This document shows positions 34,204 through 44,307 of a stretch of DNA of 46,407 nt, piece by piece. The translations under genes and the position numbers were made by a program. Under the pieces are notes generated by a model. That model ran no database searches, was not told the origin of the DNA, and was given only the letters and a program-made list of their open reading frames with translations. Every line of letters starts with the position of its first letter. Position 1 is the stretch's first letter. Source of the stretch: an uncultured Blastocatellia bacterium (GTDB taxonomy: Bacteria > Acidobacteriota > Blastocatellia > Pyrinomonadales > Pyrinomonadaceae); assembly GCA_946480785.1 (NCBI GenBank), contig CAMLLD010000053.1, positions 1 through 46,407 of the forward strand, in the 5' to 3' direction.

Positions 34204-35264
34204 GAATCTACCCGTGAACCCTGAAACACTTTCTCCTTCGCTTCGGGCAATTTGGCGTAGGCGATTCCGCGCATGACACGCTTGCAGCGCGGACAATAAT
34301 CCTGAAGCGTCTTACCGTCGCCCATTGAATAGTCAAAGCCGAGTTTGTCGACCACGGTTTTCAAATCATCGAGCCACAGTTGCGCGACGAACTCCGTGCC
34401 GCAACGGGCGCACTTCGCCTGCGGCATTTCCCGCGCCCGTTCCTGATAGAGCTCCACACCGATTGACGCCGGACGTTGCACGACATGAAACAGCTTGCCG
34501 AACGGTAAATAGAAGAGCGTCATGATCACTGTTGCCTGATGTGTCAACGCGATGAAGTGATACATGTAGCCGTTGAGCCACAGGCTCGAGGCAGTCAACA
34601 TGAGGCCGGTGACAGAGATCGCAATCAGCAGCATGTGCGGCACGAAGTCGAGTGTGAACTGCTGCAATGCGATGGCGCCGCGATCGCGCAAGCGCCGATG
34701 AATTGCAATGGCGCAGCCGGCGATCACCATCACGGCGGTAAAGTCGAGCGCGTGAAACGTCACCCACGCGATGAGACTGCGTCCCTGCATAACGTTCAGG
34801 GGGAAGCCGAAGACGTAGGCGCGATAGCCGAACTCACCTTCGAGCTTGAAGTGCACCCAACCGAAGACGAGCGGAAACGTAATCAGCGCCGACACTACGC
34901 AGCCCCACATGATCAGGAAGTGCATGGCCCAGCGTGAGAATCCGCGCTTAAAGATGAAACGTTGGCCGACGAGGTTCGTGGCGATTGTCTTAGCGGCGTT
35001 CGCAGTATTCGCCACAAATTTTTCTCGTTGTAAGTACAGTTTCCAGCCCCGCCGCCAATACACGCGCGTAGCCGGACGTTGCAACCAGATGGCGTAGCGA
35101 AAAACGATCGCGCCGAACGCCACGACGCTGGCGATCGTGTAGCCGAAAAGAGCGGCGTCGTAATGTTCGAGATTGCGTGAGCCGATAACGATCAGAACGG
35201 TCAGCAGGAAAGACGCCGCGAGCGCGAGCAGAACAGGTTTGCGATTGTTCGACGATCGAGTCAT
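34200..35264 (-). CDS. Cytochrome-b-like membrane protein with C-terminal zinc ribbon
   Basis: A 354-residue membrane protein, NarI/DsrM/HdrE-like. It has two N-terminal helices, a basic cytoplasmic loop, then a bundle (about 125-275) with membrane histidines in AMHFLIMWG, WVTFHALDF and YHFIALTHQA, suitable for haem b. The C-terminal 75 residues are soluble, with CARCGTEF and YCPRCKRVM, a likely zinc ribbon or metal site. ATG 35264 overlaps the hemerythrin stop (ATGA) and its own stop overlaps the molybdenum subunit. It probably links the quinone pool to the reductase; the zinc-ribbon extension is unusual for this family. Confidence 0.75.
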   Translation of the reverse strand: MTRSSNNRKPVLLALAASFLLTVLIVIGSRNLEHYDAALFGYTIASVVAFGAIVFRYAIWLQRPATRVYWRRGWKLYLQREKFVANTANAAKTIATNLVGQRFIFKRGFSRWAMHFLIMWGCVVSALITFPLVFGWVHFKLEGEFGYRAYVFGFPLNVMQGRSLIAWVTFHALDFTAVMVIAGCAIAIHRRLRDRGAIALQQFTLDFVPHMLLIAISVTGLMLTASSLWLNGYMYHFIALTHQATVIMTLFYLPFGKLFHVVQRPASIGVELYQERAREMPQAKCARCGTEFVAQLWLDDLKTVVDKLGFDYSMGDGKTLQDYCPRCKRVMRGIAYAKLPEAKEKVFQGSRVDS

Positions 35265-35746
35265 AAACGATTTGCCCAAGCCTCCGCGGAGAATCGTGGT
35301 GGACGATGCTCGAGTTCGGCGTTTATGCGCGCCAGTAACTCCAACTGCTCGGGTTCGCTCAGTATAGTACTCGACCATTGATAGATCTGATTCTCTTCAA
35401 TCTCGTTGTGAGTCGCTAATCGGTTTTCAACCTCTCGAACGGTGTTGGTAACAGCAGTGAAGTCGGATTGTTCGCGAAAGATGGCGATTGCATGTCCGAG
35501 CTCACGCATGAAGAAATCATGATCCTCGCGCAAGCGGTCGATCGTCGGTTGCGCCTGGGAAATTCTTGGCGCGAGCGCCGGAAAGAGATGCAAATGTTCT
35601 GCGCGGATATGAACAGCGAGCCGCGCCCAGAGCAGATCCAGCTTGGCATAGCTCGCCTGTACGTCCTTGTTTGCCAGGGCCGTCAGCAATTGTTTCAGCA
35701 CTTCATTCACCGCGTGGTGATCGTCCGACAAGCGTTGCCGCACCAT
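35261..35746 (-). CDS. Hemerythrin-domain protein
   Basis: A 161-residue four-helix-bundle protein with hemerythrin di-iron ligands: DDHHAVN (residues 8-14), HIRAEHLHLFPAL, REDHDFFM and THNEIEENQIY. Such proteins bind O2 or NO, or store iron. It sits 2 nt after the ScdA gene, which carries a related di-iron domain. The pair likely handles nitric oxide or oxygen near the reductase. Confidence 0.87.
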   Translation of the reverse strand: MVRQRLSDDHHAVNEVLKQLLTALANKDVQASYAKLDLLWARLAVHIRAEHLHLFPALAPRISQAQPTIDRLREDHDFFMRELGHAIAIFREQSDFTAVTNTVREVENRLATHNEIEENQIYQWSSTILSEPEQLELLARINAELEHRPPRFSAEAWANRL

Positions 35747-35748
35747 GA

Positions 35749-36477
35749 CTATTTCTTCAGCTTGTTTTCCAGCTCCAGCGCTTTGGGAAACAGTATGTTG
35801 TTTTCCAGGTGAATGTGTTGGTGCAGATCCTTTTCGAAATCTTCCAGCGCGTCATAGAGCGTGCGGTAGCTGATGCAGGCGTCGGCGGGTGCTTTGTAGT
35901 CAGCCGTCAACGCACGCAGCTCGCGCAAAATCTCGCCCGCGGTGTCGTGCTCCATCATCATCATGCGGATGGGATTGTTGACCGTTCCGAATCGCGCGGC
36001 CGGGCCGGTGACGTTCCGCTCCGCTGCTTCTGCCATCGCTACGATGTAGGGAAATAGTATCTGTTCTTCTTTGAACATGTGTGGCGTCAGGTCCGCGCAA
36101 AGCCGTGTGAACAGCTCGTCCAGATGCACGAGTTCGGGGTGATTGCCGCCATGCGCCGCCAAAACTTTATCCGCCAGCAACTGAAGGCGAGCCATTTCGG
36201 ATTTCGTGAAGACGTGGTGCGTGTCGAGGATGTGTGTGATCAGCTCAGTGGCGGAAGCGTTTTGGAAGTCGAAGGCAGTCTCGTTCTGCGAGGGCGATTG
36301 AGTCACCTCGGTCAACATTTCGATCACGTTTTCGACATCAACGCCGGCTGAGGCGCACGCTTCAGCTAATTGCTTATCGCCGCCGCAGCAGTAGTCGATC
36401 TTGAGTGTTTCGAAGAGTCTCGTCGCGTGCGGGAGTTGAGTCGCGATCTCTCGCACCCTCATGTTCGTCGTAATCAT
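35749..36477 (-). CDS. ric: Iron-sulfur cluster repair di-iron protein ScdA/Ric (YtfE)
   Basis: A 242-residue repair protein for iron-sulfur clusters damaged by nitric oxide or oxidants. The N-terminal ScdA_N domain has LKIDYCCGGDKQLAEAC. The C-terminal hemerythrin-like domain has DTHHVFTKSEM, HGGNHPEL, HMFKEEQILFP, MMMEHDTAG and HQHIHLENNILFPKAL. ATG 36477 is chosen because GAGGAG precedes it; the open frame reaches further but through the promoter region. As first gene of the reductase operon behind a sigma-54-like promoter, it implies that the operon experiences NO during nitrate or nitrite turnover. Confidence 0.93.
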   Translation of the reverse strand: MITTNMRVREIATQLPHATRLFETLKIDYCCGGDKQLAEACASAGVDVENVIEMLTEVTQSPSQNETAFDFQNASATELITHILDTHHVFTKSEMARLQLLADKVLAAHGGNHPELVHLDELFTRLCADLTPHMFKEEQILFPYIVAMAEAAERNVTGPAARFGTVNNPIRMMMMEHDTAGEILRELRALTADYKAPADACISYRTLYDALEDFEKDLHQHIHLENNILFPKALELENKLKK

Positions 36478-36535
36478 TCTGTCGCTCCTCAGTCTATTAT
36501 TAATGGCGCGCCGCGAAGGCGGAGATTTCGCTTTG

Positions 36536-36551
36536 TGCAAGCATTGTGCCC
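36536..36551 (-). promoter_or_regulatory. Sigma-54-type promoter of the ScdA-nitrate reductase operon
   Basis: Read on the minus strand from 36550, GGCAC-AATGC-TTGCA matches the -24/-12 consensus TGGCAC-N5-TTGCA except for the first T (a G at 36551). The GG and GC dinucleotides are exactly 10 nt apart. Transcription would start near 36525, leaving a leader of about 48 nt before the ScdA ATG. Sigma-54 promoters need an NtrC-type activator, and one is encoded at 42895-44307. Confidence 0.6.
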
Positions 36552-36664
36552 ACGAAAAACGCGGGAATGTCGGCCTCGGCCGGATCGCGTTGAGAGTTTT
36601 TCCGCTGGTGCGGGCAAAAATTCGCAACGGTTCAGCCACCACTTCACGGCAGAGATAGGTGTAT

Positions 36665-36683
36665 AAGTTCCAGCACAGAACTT
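36665..36683. promoter_or_regulatory. Short inverted repeat before the phosphoketolase gene
   Basis: AAGTTC (36665-36670) and GAACTT (36678-36683) flank a 7-nt spacer, directly after a TATAAG (36662-36667) that could serve as a -10. It may be an operator, but the arms are short. The rest of the 222-nt divergent gap holds the sigma-54 site and nothing else I recognise. Confidence 0.3.
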
Positions 36684-36699
36684 GAAAGAGAGCAGGAAC

Positions 36700-39075
36700 G
36701 TGAACGGGAACCAGGAAGCTGCGCGATTATCGAGTGAAGAGGTTCGGCTGCTGAACGCATACTGGCGGGCCGCGAACTATCTTTCGGTGGGACAGATCTA
36801 TCTTTACGACAACCCGTTGCTGCGCGAGCCGCTGACGCTCGAACACATCAAGCCGAGATTGCTGGGCCATTGGGGAACCACACCCGGCTTGAATTTTATC
36901 TACGCTCATCTGAATCGCGTCATCAAGCTACGCGATCTCAACGTTATCTATGTAACTGGTCCCGGTCACGGCGGTCCCGGTTTAGTCGCCAACACCTATC
37001 TCGAAGGCACTTACACCGAGTTCTACCCGAATATCACTCAGGACGAGCCGGGAATGAAGAAGCTGTTCAAGCAGTTTTCCTTTCCCGGCGGCATTCCCAG
37101 TCACGTTGCTCCTGAGACGCCCGGCTCGATCAATGAAGGTGGTGAGCTCGGTTACTCACTCGCGCACGCGTACGGAGCGGTTTTTGATAATCCCGATCTG
37201 CTCGCGGTTTGTGTTGTCGGCGATGGGGAAGCGGAAACCGGACCATTAGCCACGAGCTGGCATTCGAACAAGTTTTTGAATCCCGCTCGCGATGGCGCGG
37301 TGCTCCCGATCCTGCACCTGAACGGTTACAAGATCGCTAATCCGACCGTGCTCGCGCGCATCAGTAAAGAAGAGCTCACGACGCTGCTCGTCGGCTACGG
37401 CCACAAGCCTTATTTCGTCGAAGGTGACGAACCGGAGGCGATGCATCAACTGATGGCGGCGACGCTCGACACCGTTTTGGACGACATCGAAGTGATCCAA
37501 ACGAACGCCCGGCAGAATGGCGTGACGGAGCGCCCGCAGTGGCCCATGATCGTCTTGCGCACGCCGAAGGGTTGGACCGGGCCGAAGTTCGTCGACGGCA
37601 AACCGGTTGAGGGAACGTGGCGATCTCATCAGGTGCCGCTGGCGCAACTCGCCGACAATCCCGAGCACCTGCGCCTGCTCGAAGAATGGTTGCGAAGTTA
37701 CCAGCCGGAAGAACTGTTCGACGAGAATGGTAGCTTGAGAGCAGAACTCGCGGCACTCGCTCCCAAACGCGAACGACGGATGGGCGCTAATCCGCACGCG
37801 AACGGCGGGTTGTTACTCAAGGATCTACAACTACCTGACTACCGCGAGTATGCGGTCGACGTTCCGCAGTCCGGAACTGTTACGGCCGAAGCGACGCGCG
37901 TCCTGGGCCGGTTCCTGCGCGATGTCATGAAGTTGAATATGGAGCGCCGCAACTTCCGCGTGGTTGGACCAGATGAGACTGCCTCGAATCGTTTGGACGC
38001 CCTCTTCGAAATAACTGACCGCGTCTGGATGGCGAAGAGTTTGCCCACCGACGAACACGAAGCTCCGAGCGGGCGGGTCATGGAAGTGCTCAGCGAGCAT
38101 CTTTGTCAGGGCTGGCTCGAAGGCTATTTGCTAACAGGCCGACACGGGTTTTTCTCGTGCTACGAGGCGTTTGTTCACATCGTGGATTCGATGGTCAACC
38201 AGCACGCCAAATGGCTGAAGGTGACGCGCGATATTCCATGGCGGCGGCCCATCGCTTCGCTAAACTACCTGCTCACCTCACACGTGTGGCGCCAGGATCA
38301 CAACGGCTTCAGTCATCAGGATCCGGGTTTTATCGATCACGTGGTAAACAAGAAAGCGGATGTTGTGCGCGTCTATCTTCCGCCCGATGCAAACACGCTC
38401 CTATCAGTCGCCGATCACTGCTTGCGCAGTCGCAACTACATCAACGTCATTGTTGCCGGCAAACAATCCGCGATTCAGTATCTCGATATCGACGCCGCGA
38501 TGGCGCATTGCAGCCAGGGCATCGGCATTTGGGAGTGGGCCAGCAATGACGACGGTATGGAACCTGACGTGGTGATGGCTTGCGCGGGTGACGTACCGAC
38601 GCTCGAGACTCTGGCCGCAGTCGACATCCTGCGCCAGCGTTTGCCGGAGTTGAAGATCAGGGTCGTGAACGTCGTCGATCTCATGACGTTGCAGCCACAG
38701 GGCGAACACCCGCATGGGCTCGCTGACAAAGACTTCGATTCGCTTTTCACTACGAACAAACCGATCATCTTCGCTTTTCACGGCTATCCGTGGCTCATTC
38801 ACCGGCTGACTTACCGGCGCACCAATCACCGGAATCTGCACGTCCGCGGTTACAAAGAGGAAGGCACGACCACCACGCCTTTCGATATGGTCGTCTTGAA
38901 TGACCTTGACCGGTTTCATCTGGTAATGGATGTTATCGAGCGTGTTCCGAAGCTGGAATCCACGGGCGCGCACCTTTTGCAGCAGATGCGCGACAAACGT
39001 TTCGAGCACAAACGTTACATCTACGAACACGGCGAGGACATGCCGGAAATCCGCGACTGGAAGTGGCCCTACTAA
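36700..39075 (+). CDS. xfp: Phosphoketolase (xylulose-5-P/fructose-6-P)
   Basis: A 791-residue thiamine-diphosphate enzyme that splits xylulose-5-phosphate or fructose-6-phosphate with phosphate to acetyl-phosphate plus a triose or tetrose phosphate. Family motifs include [37 protein letters not shown], the ThDP site [11 protein letters not shown], and [17 protein letters not shown]. The length matches the family. The start is the GTG at 36700, after AGCAGG; an in-frame TTG at 36682 lies in the inverted repeat. The acetate kinase gene begins immediately after the stop, completing the pathway to acetate and ATP. Confidence 0.96.
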   Translation: MNGNQEAARLSSEEVRLLNAYWRAANYLSVGQIYLYDNPLLREPLTLEHIKPRLLGHWGTTPGLNFIYAHLNRVIKLRDLNVIYVTGPGHGGPGLVANTYLEGTYTEFYPNITQDEPGMKKLFKQFSFPGGIPSHVAPETPGSINEGGELGYSLAHAYGAVFDNPDLLAVCVVGDGEAETGPLATSWHSNKFLNPARDGAVLPILHLNGYKIANPTVLARISKEELTTLLVGYGHKPYFVEGDEPEAMHQLMAATLDTVLDDIEVIQTNARQNGVTERPQWPMIVLRTPKGWTGPKFVDGKPVEGTWRSHQVPLAQLADNPEHLRLLEEWLRSYQPEELFDENGSLRAELAALAPKRERRMGANPHANGGLLLKDLQLPDYREYAVDVPQSGTVTAEATRVLGRFLRDVMKLNMERRNFRVVGPDETASNRLDALFEITDRVWMAKSLPTDEHEAPSGRVMEVLSEHLCQGWLEGYLLTGRHGFFSCYEAFVHIVDSMVNQHAKWLKVTRDIPWRRPIASLNYLLTSHVWRQDHNGFSHQDPGFIDHVVNKKADVVRVYLPPDANTLLSVADHCLRSRNYINVIVAGKQSAIQYLDIDAAMAHCSQGIGIWEWASNDDGMEPDVVMACAGDVPTLETLAAVDILRQRLPELKIRVVNVVDLMTLQPQGEHPHGLADKDFDSLFTTNKPIIFAFHGYPWLIHRLTYRRTNHRNLHVRGYKEEGTTTTPFDMVVLNDLDRFHLVMDVIERVPKLESTGAHLLQQMRDKRFEHKRYIYEHGEDMPEIRDWKWPY

Positions 39076-40311
39076 ATGAACGTACTCGTTCTCAATTGCG
39101 GCAGCTCGTCGGTCAAGTTTCAACTGATCGCGACTGACCTCGAGCGCATCGAGCAGGATGCCGACAAGCGCCTGGCCCACGGGATCATCGAACGCATCGG
39201 CGGCGCGGCCATTGTTACGTTCACTGCTGAAGGCAACCCGCCCAGGCGCTTCGCCGAACCGATTCGCGATACGCGCGCAGCGGTGGAGATGATTCTGCGT
39301 TGGGCCATCTCGCCGGATTCAGGAGTCGCGGACGTCAACAGCGTCGCTGATATTCACGCCGTTGGTCATCGGGTGGTCCACGGCGGCGAACGGTTCACTA
39401 GCTCCGTGCTGATCACGGATGAAGTCCTGCGCGGCATTGAAGATTGCATCGAGCTCGCGCCGCTGCACAACCCGGCGAATATCCAGGGTATTCAGGCGGC
39501 GCGCACGGCTTTGGGAACGGCGTTGCCGCAAGTTGCGGTCTTCGATACTGCTTTTCATCAAACGCTGCCGGAACATGCTTTCCTGTACGCGTTGCCCTAT
39601 CAACTTTACCGCCGCCATCGTATTCGCCGTTACGGCTTCCACGGTACTTCGCATCGCTACGTCGCGTATCGCTATCGCAGGCTGAAAGGCATTGCGCGAG
39701 ACGCGACCAACATCATCACGCTGCACCTCGGGAATGGTTGTTCTATAGCAGCGATCAAAGGCGGCAACAGCATCGACACGTCGATGGGATTCACGCCGCT
39801 CGAAGGTTTGGTGATGGGCACGCGTTCCGGCGACCTCGATCCATCGATCGTTGACCTGATCGCGACTAAGGAAGGCTTATCTGGACACGAAGTCGAATCG
39901 CTGCTCAACAAGCAATCGGGATTGTTGGGCATCTCGGGCTTGACGGACGACATGCGCGAGTTGCTGGCGGAAGCACACGAGCACGACGATCGGCGCGCGC
40001 GTTTAGCCATCGAGATCTTTTGCTATCGCGCCGGCAAATACATCGGCAGTTATCTGGCGGCGATGAACGGTGCTGAGGCCATTGTTTTTACCGGCGGCAT
40101 CGGCGAAAACTCCGCGGAGATCCGCGCGAAGATCTGTGGTGAGTTGAGTTGGCTCGGCGTGGAGCTCGATCCCGAGCTAAATGCAAAACACGGCGCCGAC
40201 AAGAGTGGACAGATCACCAACGAGAGCTCGCGTGTCGCGGTTTTCGTCATACCCACAAATGAAGAGTTATTAATCGCGCGCGACACCGTGCGCGTCGTTA
40301 CAGCGAACTAG
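39076..40311 (+). CDS. ackA: Acetate kinase
   Basis: A 411-residue ASKHA-fold kinase converting acetyl-phosphate plus ADP to acetate plus ATP. Signatures are NCGSSSVKF at the N-terminus, [42 protein letters not shown] and [11 protein letters not shown], and the late FTGGIGENS. It follows xfp with zero spacing (TAA then ATG), so the two are co-transcribed as a phosphoketolase-acetate kinase module. Its stop shares a CTAG with the stop of the convergent ATPase gene. Confidence 0.97.
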   Translation: MNVLVLNCGSSSVKFQLIATDLERIEQDADKRLAHGIIERIGGAAIVTFTAEGNPPRRFAEPIRDTRAAVEMILRWAISPDSGVADVNSVADIHAVGHRVVHGGERFTSSVLITDEVLRGIEDCIELAPLHNPANIQGIQAARTALGTALPQVAVFDTAFHQTLPEHAFLYALPYQLYRRHRIRRYGFHGTSHRYVAYRYRRLKGIARDATNIITLHLGNGCSIAAIKGGNSIDTSMGFTPLEGLVMGTRSGDLDPSIVDLIATKEGLSGHEVESLLNKQSGLLGISGLTDDMRELLAEAHEHDDRRARLAIEIFCYRAGKYIGSYLAAMNGAEAIVFTGGIGENSAEIRAKICGELSWLGVELDPELNAKHGADKSGQITNESSRVAVFVIPTNEELLIARDTVRVVTAN

Positions 40312-42821
40312 ACCAGCAGGCGCCGCATCAATCGTCGCTTCACAACTTCAACCAACAATAGATAAGTCGCGGTCGCAACAGCAATGAACAGTAAGAAGGT
40401 CAGCGGCAGCGGCGTAAATCCGATCAATGAACCGAGCCGCGTGTACGGCAGCAACGTAGCAAACAGCACGATCGCAATCGTGGTGATGGTTAACGGCAAA
40501 CTCGGACGGCTGCGTAACGGATTGCCCGCAGTGCGAATCACAAAGATGACGAGTGTTTGTGTCCCCAGCGATTCGACGAACCAACCGGTATGAAAGAGTT
40601 GTTCGGAAGCAAAAAAGATCTTGAGCAGGACGAAGAAAGTCAGGAAATCGAAGATCGAGCTCAGCGGACCGATGTAGATCATGAAGTCGCGGATCAACTT
40701 GATGTTCCAGCGCTGCGGCTTGCGAATGAACGTCTCGTCAACCGCATCAGTGGGAATCGTCACCTGGGCCAGGTCGTAAAGAAAGTTGTTCAAGAGGATC
40801 TGCGTCGGCAGCAGCGGCAGGAACGGCAGAAACAACACCGCCACCGCCATACTGAACATGTTGCCGAAATTCGAGCTCGTCCCCATCAACAAGTACTTCA
40901 TCACGTTGCCGAACGATTTGCGGCCTTCGATGATGCCGGCGTGCAGCACGTCCAACCCCGGTTCGAGCAAAATAAAATCGGCGGCGTCTTTCGCTACGTC
41001 GACCGCGGTTGAAACTGAAATGCCAACGTCGGCCGCGTGCAGTGAGGGCGCGTCGTTTATGCCATCGCCGAGATAACCCACGACGTGACTGCGATTCTTC
41101 AACGCGAGAATGATCCGGTTCTTTTGCACCGGGGAAACACGGGCGAAGACAGACGTCTGTTCCACGATGTGGGCCAGCGCGGGATCTGACGTCTTCTCCA
41201 GTTCCGTGCCGAGCACGATGCGGCCGGAATCGAGGCCCACCTGCGCGCAGATGTGTTGTGTGACCAGTTCATTGTCGCCGGTCAGAATTTTTACCTGAAT
41301 GCCGTCTCGTTGCAGCGCGAGCAGCGTTGATTGGGCCGTCGGCAACGCCGGATCGGTGAAACTCAGGAACCCGGCGAGCACGAGCCCGGTTTCATCGGCC
41401 GCGGTGTAGACGTCTTTAGCCGGCGCTTTCGCGTAAGCGACAGCGAGCGAGCGATAGCCTTTGGCGCAGAGATCGCGATAGGTGTTTTCGATGCGCGCTC
41501 GTGCAGCGGCTAGAGGGAGTTGCTGGTTGTTCGCTTCATAAGCAGTGCAGACCGCGAGCACGCTTTCGGGTGCGCCCTTCGTGATCAGCAGGCTTTCGCC
41601 GTTGTGCTTGACGATGATCGAGACGCAGCGTCGCTCGAAGTCAAACGGTATTTCATCCACCTTCACGTAATCGTGAATGTCAGGGTGGTCGTGTTTGAGG
41701 ACTGCTGTGTCGAGCGGATCGCTGCGGTGACGTTCCCTGATCGCCTGGTCCAGCGGATTAGCGATACCGGTTTCGTGCAGGCTGTTGAGGTACGCGAGCA
41801 CAAAGACGGATTCGCAGGGCGCGCCAAATGGATCGAGATGTTGTTCCAACGACATCTCTCCACTAGTGAGCGTACCGGTCTTGTCACTGCACAGCACGTC
41901 GATGCTGCCGAAGTTCTGCATGGCTTCGAGGTGCTTCACGATCACGTTCTTGCGGGCCATATGCACGGCGCCGCGGCCGAGCGTTACGGTCGTGATCACC
42001 GGCAGGAACTCAGGAGTCAAACCGACGGCGAGAGCCACCGCAAACAGCAGTGATTCCAAAAACGGTCGATGCAGAAAGACGCTGACGAGCAGCACGAAGA
42101 GCACGAGCAAGAGCGTGGTGCGCATTATCAAAAAGCCGAACCGCCGCGTGCCTCTTTCGAATTCGGTTTCGGGGGCGCGTTTTGCGAGCCGCGCGGCAAT
42201 GTCACCAAAGACTGTGTTCTGGCCCGTCGCTGTGACGACGGCCGTCGCCGAGCCACTCACGACCGACGTGCCGAGAAATACTTTGTGCGAATCGCTGTCT
42301 GCGTCCGTTTGTTTGCTTTGATCGGAAGCTGCCGCTTTTGCGACCGGCAATGATTCGCCCGTCAACGCTGCTTGCTGAACGTGCAGATCGCGTGTTTGCA
42401 GCAGCTCCGCATCGGCGGGAATGAGGTCGCCGGCCGCGAGCTTGATCACGTCGCCGGGAACTATCTCGCGTCGGGGAATCTCGAGCCATTGCCCGTCTCG
42501 CAAAACGTTCGCCGTGGGCGCGACTTCCTTGCGAATGCTGTCGACCGCTTTTTGTGAGCGATACGTCTGAATGAAATTGAGCGCGACGCTCAACAGGACC
42601 ATCGTGACGATGATCGACGCGTTAAGAACCTGGCCCAGCGCGGCGGAGATAGCACTGGCCGCCAGCAGGATGATTGCGAGCGGATTAAAGAAGAGTGCTA
42701 ATAGTTGGACAAGCGGCGCAGTACGTTTTGCAGGCGAAGGCTCGTTCGGGCCGTGTTGGGCCAGCCGGCGTTTCGCCTCCACCTGTGTGAGGCCGGTTGA
42801 TTTTGAATTTGAAGCGGTCAA
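40308..42821 (-). CDS. MgtA-type P-type ATPase (Mg2+ transport)
   Basis: An 837-residue P-type ATPase of the IIIB (MgtA/MgtB) type, which imports Mg2+ across the inner membrane. Motifs in order are TGESLPV (actuator), [19 protein letters not shown] (the membrane segment typical of this class), CSDKTGTLT with the phosphorylated Asp, KGAPESV (nucleotide domain), TGDNELVT and [18 protein letters not shown]. An N-terminal cation-ATPase domain and a six-helix C-terminal bundle complete it. No Mg2+-sensing leader of MgtA type is visible in the short upstream region. Substrate assignment rests on family resemblance. Confidence 0.88.
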   Translation of the reverse strand: MTASNSKSTGLTQVEAKRRLAQHGPNEPSPAKRTAPLVQLLALFFNPLAIILLAASAISAALGQVLNASIIVTMVLLSVALNFIQTYRSQKAVDSIRKEVAPTANVLRDGQWLEIPRREIVPGDVIKLAAGDLIPADAELLQTRDLHVQQAALTGESLPVAKAAASDQSKQTDADSDSHKVFLGTSVVSGSATAVVTATGQNTVFGDIAARLAKRAPETEFERGTRRFGFLIMRTTLLLVLFVLLVSVFLHRPFLESLLFAVALAVGLTPEFLPVITTVTLGRGAVHMARKNVIVKHLEAMQNFGSIDVLCSDKTGTLTSGEMSLEQHLDPFGAPCESVFVLAYLNSLHETGIANPLDQAIRERHRSDPLDTAVLKHDHPDIHDYVKVDEIPFDFERRCVSIIVKHNGESLLITKGAPESVLAVCTAYEANNQQLPLAAARARIENTYRDLCAKGYRSLAVAYAKAPAKDVYTAADETGLVLAGFLSFTDPALPTAQSTLLALQRDGIQVKILTGDNELVTQHICAQVGLDSGRIVLGTELEKTSDPALAHIVEQTSVFARVSPVQKNRIILALKNRSHVVGYLGDGINDAPSLHAADVGISVSTAVDVAKDAADFILLEPGLDVLHAGIIEGRKSFGNVMKYLLMGTSSNFGNMFSMAVAVLFLPFLPLLPTQILLNNFLYDLAQVTIPTDAVDETFIRKPQRWNIKLIRDFMIYIGPLSSIFDFLTFFVLLKIFFASEQLFHTGWFVESLGTQTLVIFVIRTAGNPLRSRPSLPLTITTIAIVLFATLLPYTRLGSLIGFTPLPLTFLLFIAVATATYLLLVEVVKRRLMRRLLV

Positions 42822-42830
42822 GTTTACTCT

Positions 42831-42859
42831 GCCACAGCGAGAGTTTAAGCTCTTATAAT
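42831..42859 (+). promoter_or_regulatory. Candidate promoter of the NtrC-kinase pair
   Basis: A perfect TATAAT at 42854-42859 lies about 36 nt before the NtrC-type start. The -35 position (around 42831, GCCACA) is poor, so an activator may assist. Confidence 0.45.
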
Positions 42860-42894
42860 CAAACCCGACCAGTTTGTCAGGCCGAGCGTGAACT

Positions 42895-44307
42895 ATGTCC
42901 CCCAGGAACTCGACAAAGGAAATCCTCGTCGTCGACGACGATCAGGCGATTCGCTGGACGCTGAAAGAAGCACTACAGAGTTGGGGCCTCGCGCCTATCG
43001 AAGCCGCAACGGTTGCTGAAGCCACTCAGCAGTTCAAGTCGCATTTACCGGCCGCCGTCTTGCTCGACATCGATCTGCCTGATGGTTCAGGGCTCGATGT
43101 GCTCCGTGAGATCAAGAACGAACATCACGAAACGATCGTGATCATGATCACCGGCAACGTCCGTGTCGACAATACCATTTCCGCTCTCCGTGGCGGCGCT
43201 TACGATTTCATCGGCAAGCCGATCAATCTCGAAGAACTCCGCGTCACGATTCGTAATGCAATCGAAACCAGCGATCTAAGACGCGAAGTCGAGCAAGTCA
43301 GGAAAGACCGGGAAAGGGAATTCAATTTCCGGCAGATCGTGGGTGAATCTCCCGCGATGAAAAAGATGCTGGCGCTTGCGGCGAAAGTCGCCGAGAGCGA
43401 CGTCGCGTCGGTGTTGCTGCAAGGCGAATCAGGGACCGGCAAAGATCTCGTCGCGAAAGCAATCCATTACGGCTCACAACGAGCGGAGCAACCGTTTGTC
43501 GCCGTCAACTGTGCCGCGCTGCCGGCGACGCTCATCGAATCGGAGCTCTTCGGTTATGAAAAAGGCGCCTTCACAGACGCGAAAGCACGCAAGGAAGGAT
43601 TATTCGAACAGGCTGAAGGCGGCACGCTCCTGCTCGACGAGATCGGTGAGCTCGAACTCTCGTTGCAGGCGAAACTCCTGCGCGTGCTGGAAGAGGGCGC
43701 GTTTCGTCGCGTCGGTGGCCTGAAAGATATTCCGCTCGACGTGCGCGTGCTCGCTGCCTCGAATCGCGATCTGAAAACAGAGAGTGAAGCGGGTCGTTTC
43801 CGGCTCGACCTGTATTATCGTTTGTCGGTTATTCAGATCGATATTCCACCACTGCGCGAAAGAGGTGACGACGTATTGCTGCTGGCCCAGCATTACATCG
43901 ACACGATCGGCAGCCGGCTCAAGCGCAACAGAAAAATCACCGGGTTATCGCCGGAGGCAATAGACGTTTTCAGGAAGTATAACTGGCCGGGAAACGTGCG
44001 CGAGCTGCGTAATGTGATTGAACGCGCGCTGATACTGGAAGAGAACGAACAAATCACGACCGAGTACTTGCCGGGCGGATTATTGATGTCGCCTCGCCAA
44101 TCAACTTCAATTACCAATGCTGACTCGCCGGCGCAGTTTGTTCTTCCAGCCGACGGCATTTCGCTTGACGAAGCGGAACTGTCTTTCGTTCGGCAAGCCA
44201 TCGAGCGTAGTGGTGGCAATCAAACACGCGCGGCCGAGCTGCTCGGTATCTCTCGCGATCAACTCAGATATCGTTTGAAGAAATTAGAAGATGCTCAAGC
44301 CGGTTGA
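42895..44307 (+). CDS. NtrC-family sigma-54-dependent response regulator
   Basis: A 470-residue activator. The receiver domain (about 8-125) has acidic D14-D16, the phospho-acceptor Asp58 in [11 protein letters not shown], and the GKP lysine. The AAA+ domain (about 145-385) has Walker A GESGTGKD (177-184), Walker [10 protein letters not shown] (242-250) and [11 protein letters not shown]. The C-terminal Fis-type HTH (about 425-465) reads [22 protein letters not shown]. The sigma-54 contact loop is GAFTDA (224-229) rather than the standard GAFTGA. It overlaps the kinase gene by 17 nt. The sigma-54-like promoter at 36536-36551 is its most obvious local candidate target. Confidence 0.93.
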   Translation: MSPRNSTKEILVVDDDQAIRWTLKEALQSWGLAPIEAATVAEATQQFKSHLPAAVLLDIDLPDGSGLDVLREIKNEHHETIVIMITGNVRVDNTISALRGGAYDFIGKPINLEELRVTIRNAIETSDLRREVEQVRKDREREFNFRQIVGESPAMKKMLALAAKVAESDVASVLLQGESGTGKDLVAKAIHYGSQRAEQPFVAVNCAALPATLIESELFGYEKGAFTDAKARKEGLFEQAEGGTLLLDEIGELELSLQAKLLRVLEEGAFRRVGGLKDIPLDVRVLAASNRDLKTESEAGRFRLDLYYRLSVIQIDIPPLRERGDDVLLLAQHYIDTIGSRLKRNRKITGLSPEAIDVFRKYNWPGNVRELRNVIERALILEENEQITTEYLPGGLLMSPRQSTSITNADSPAQFVLPADGISLDEAELSFVRQAIERSGGNQTRAAELLGISRDQLRYRLKKLEDAQAG

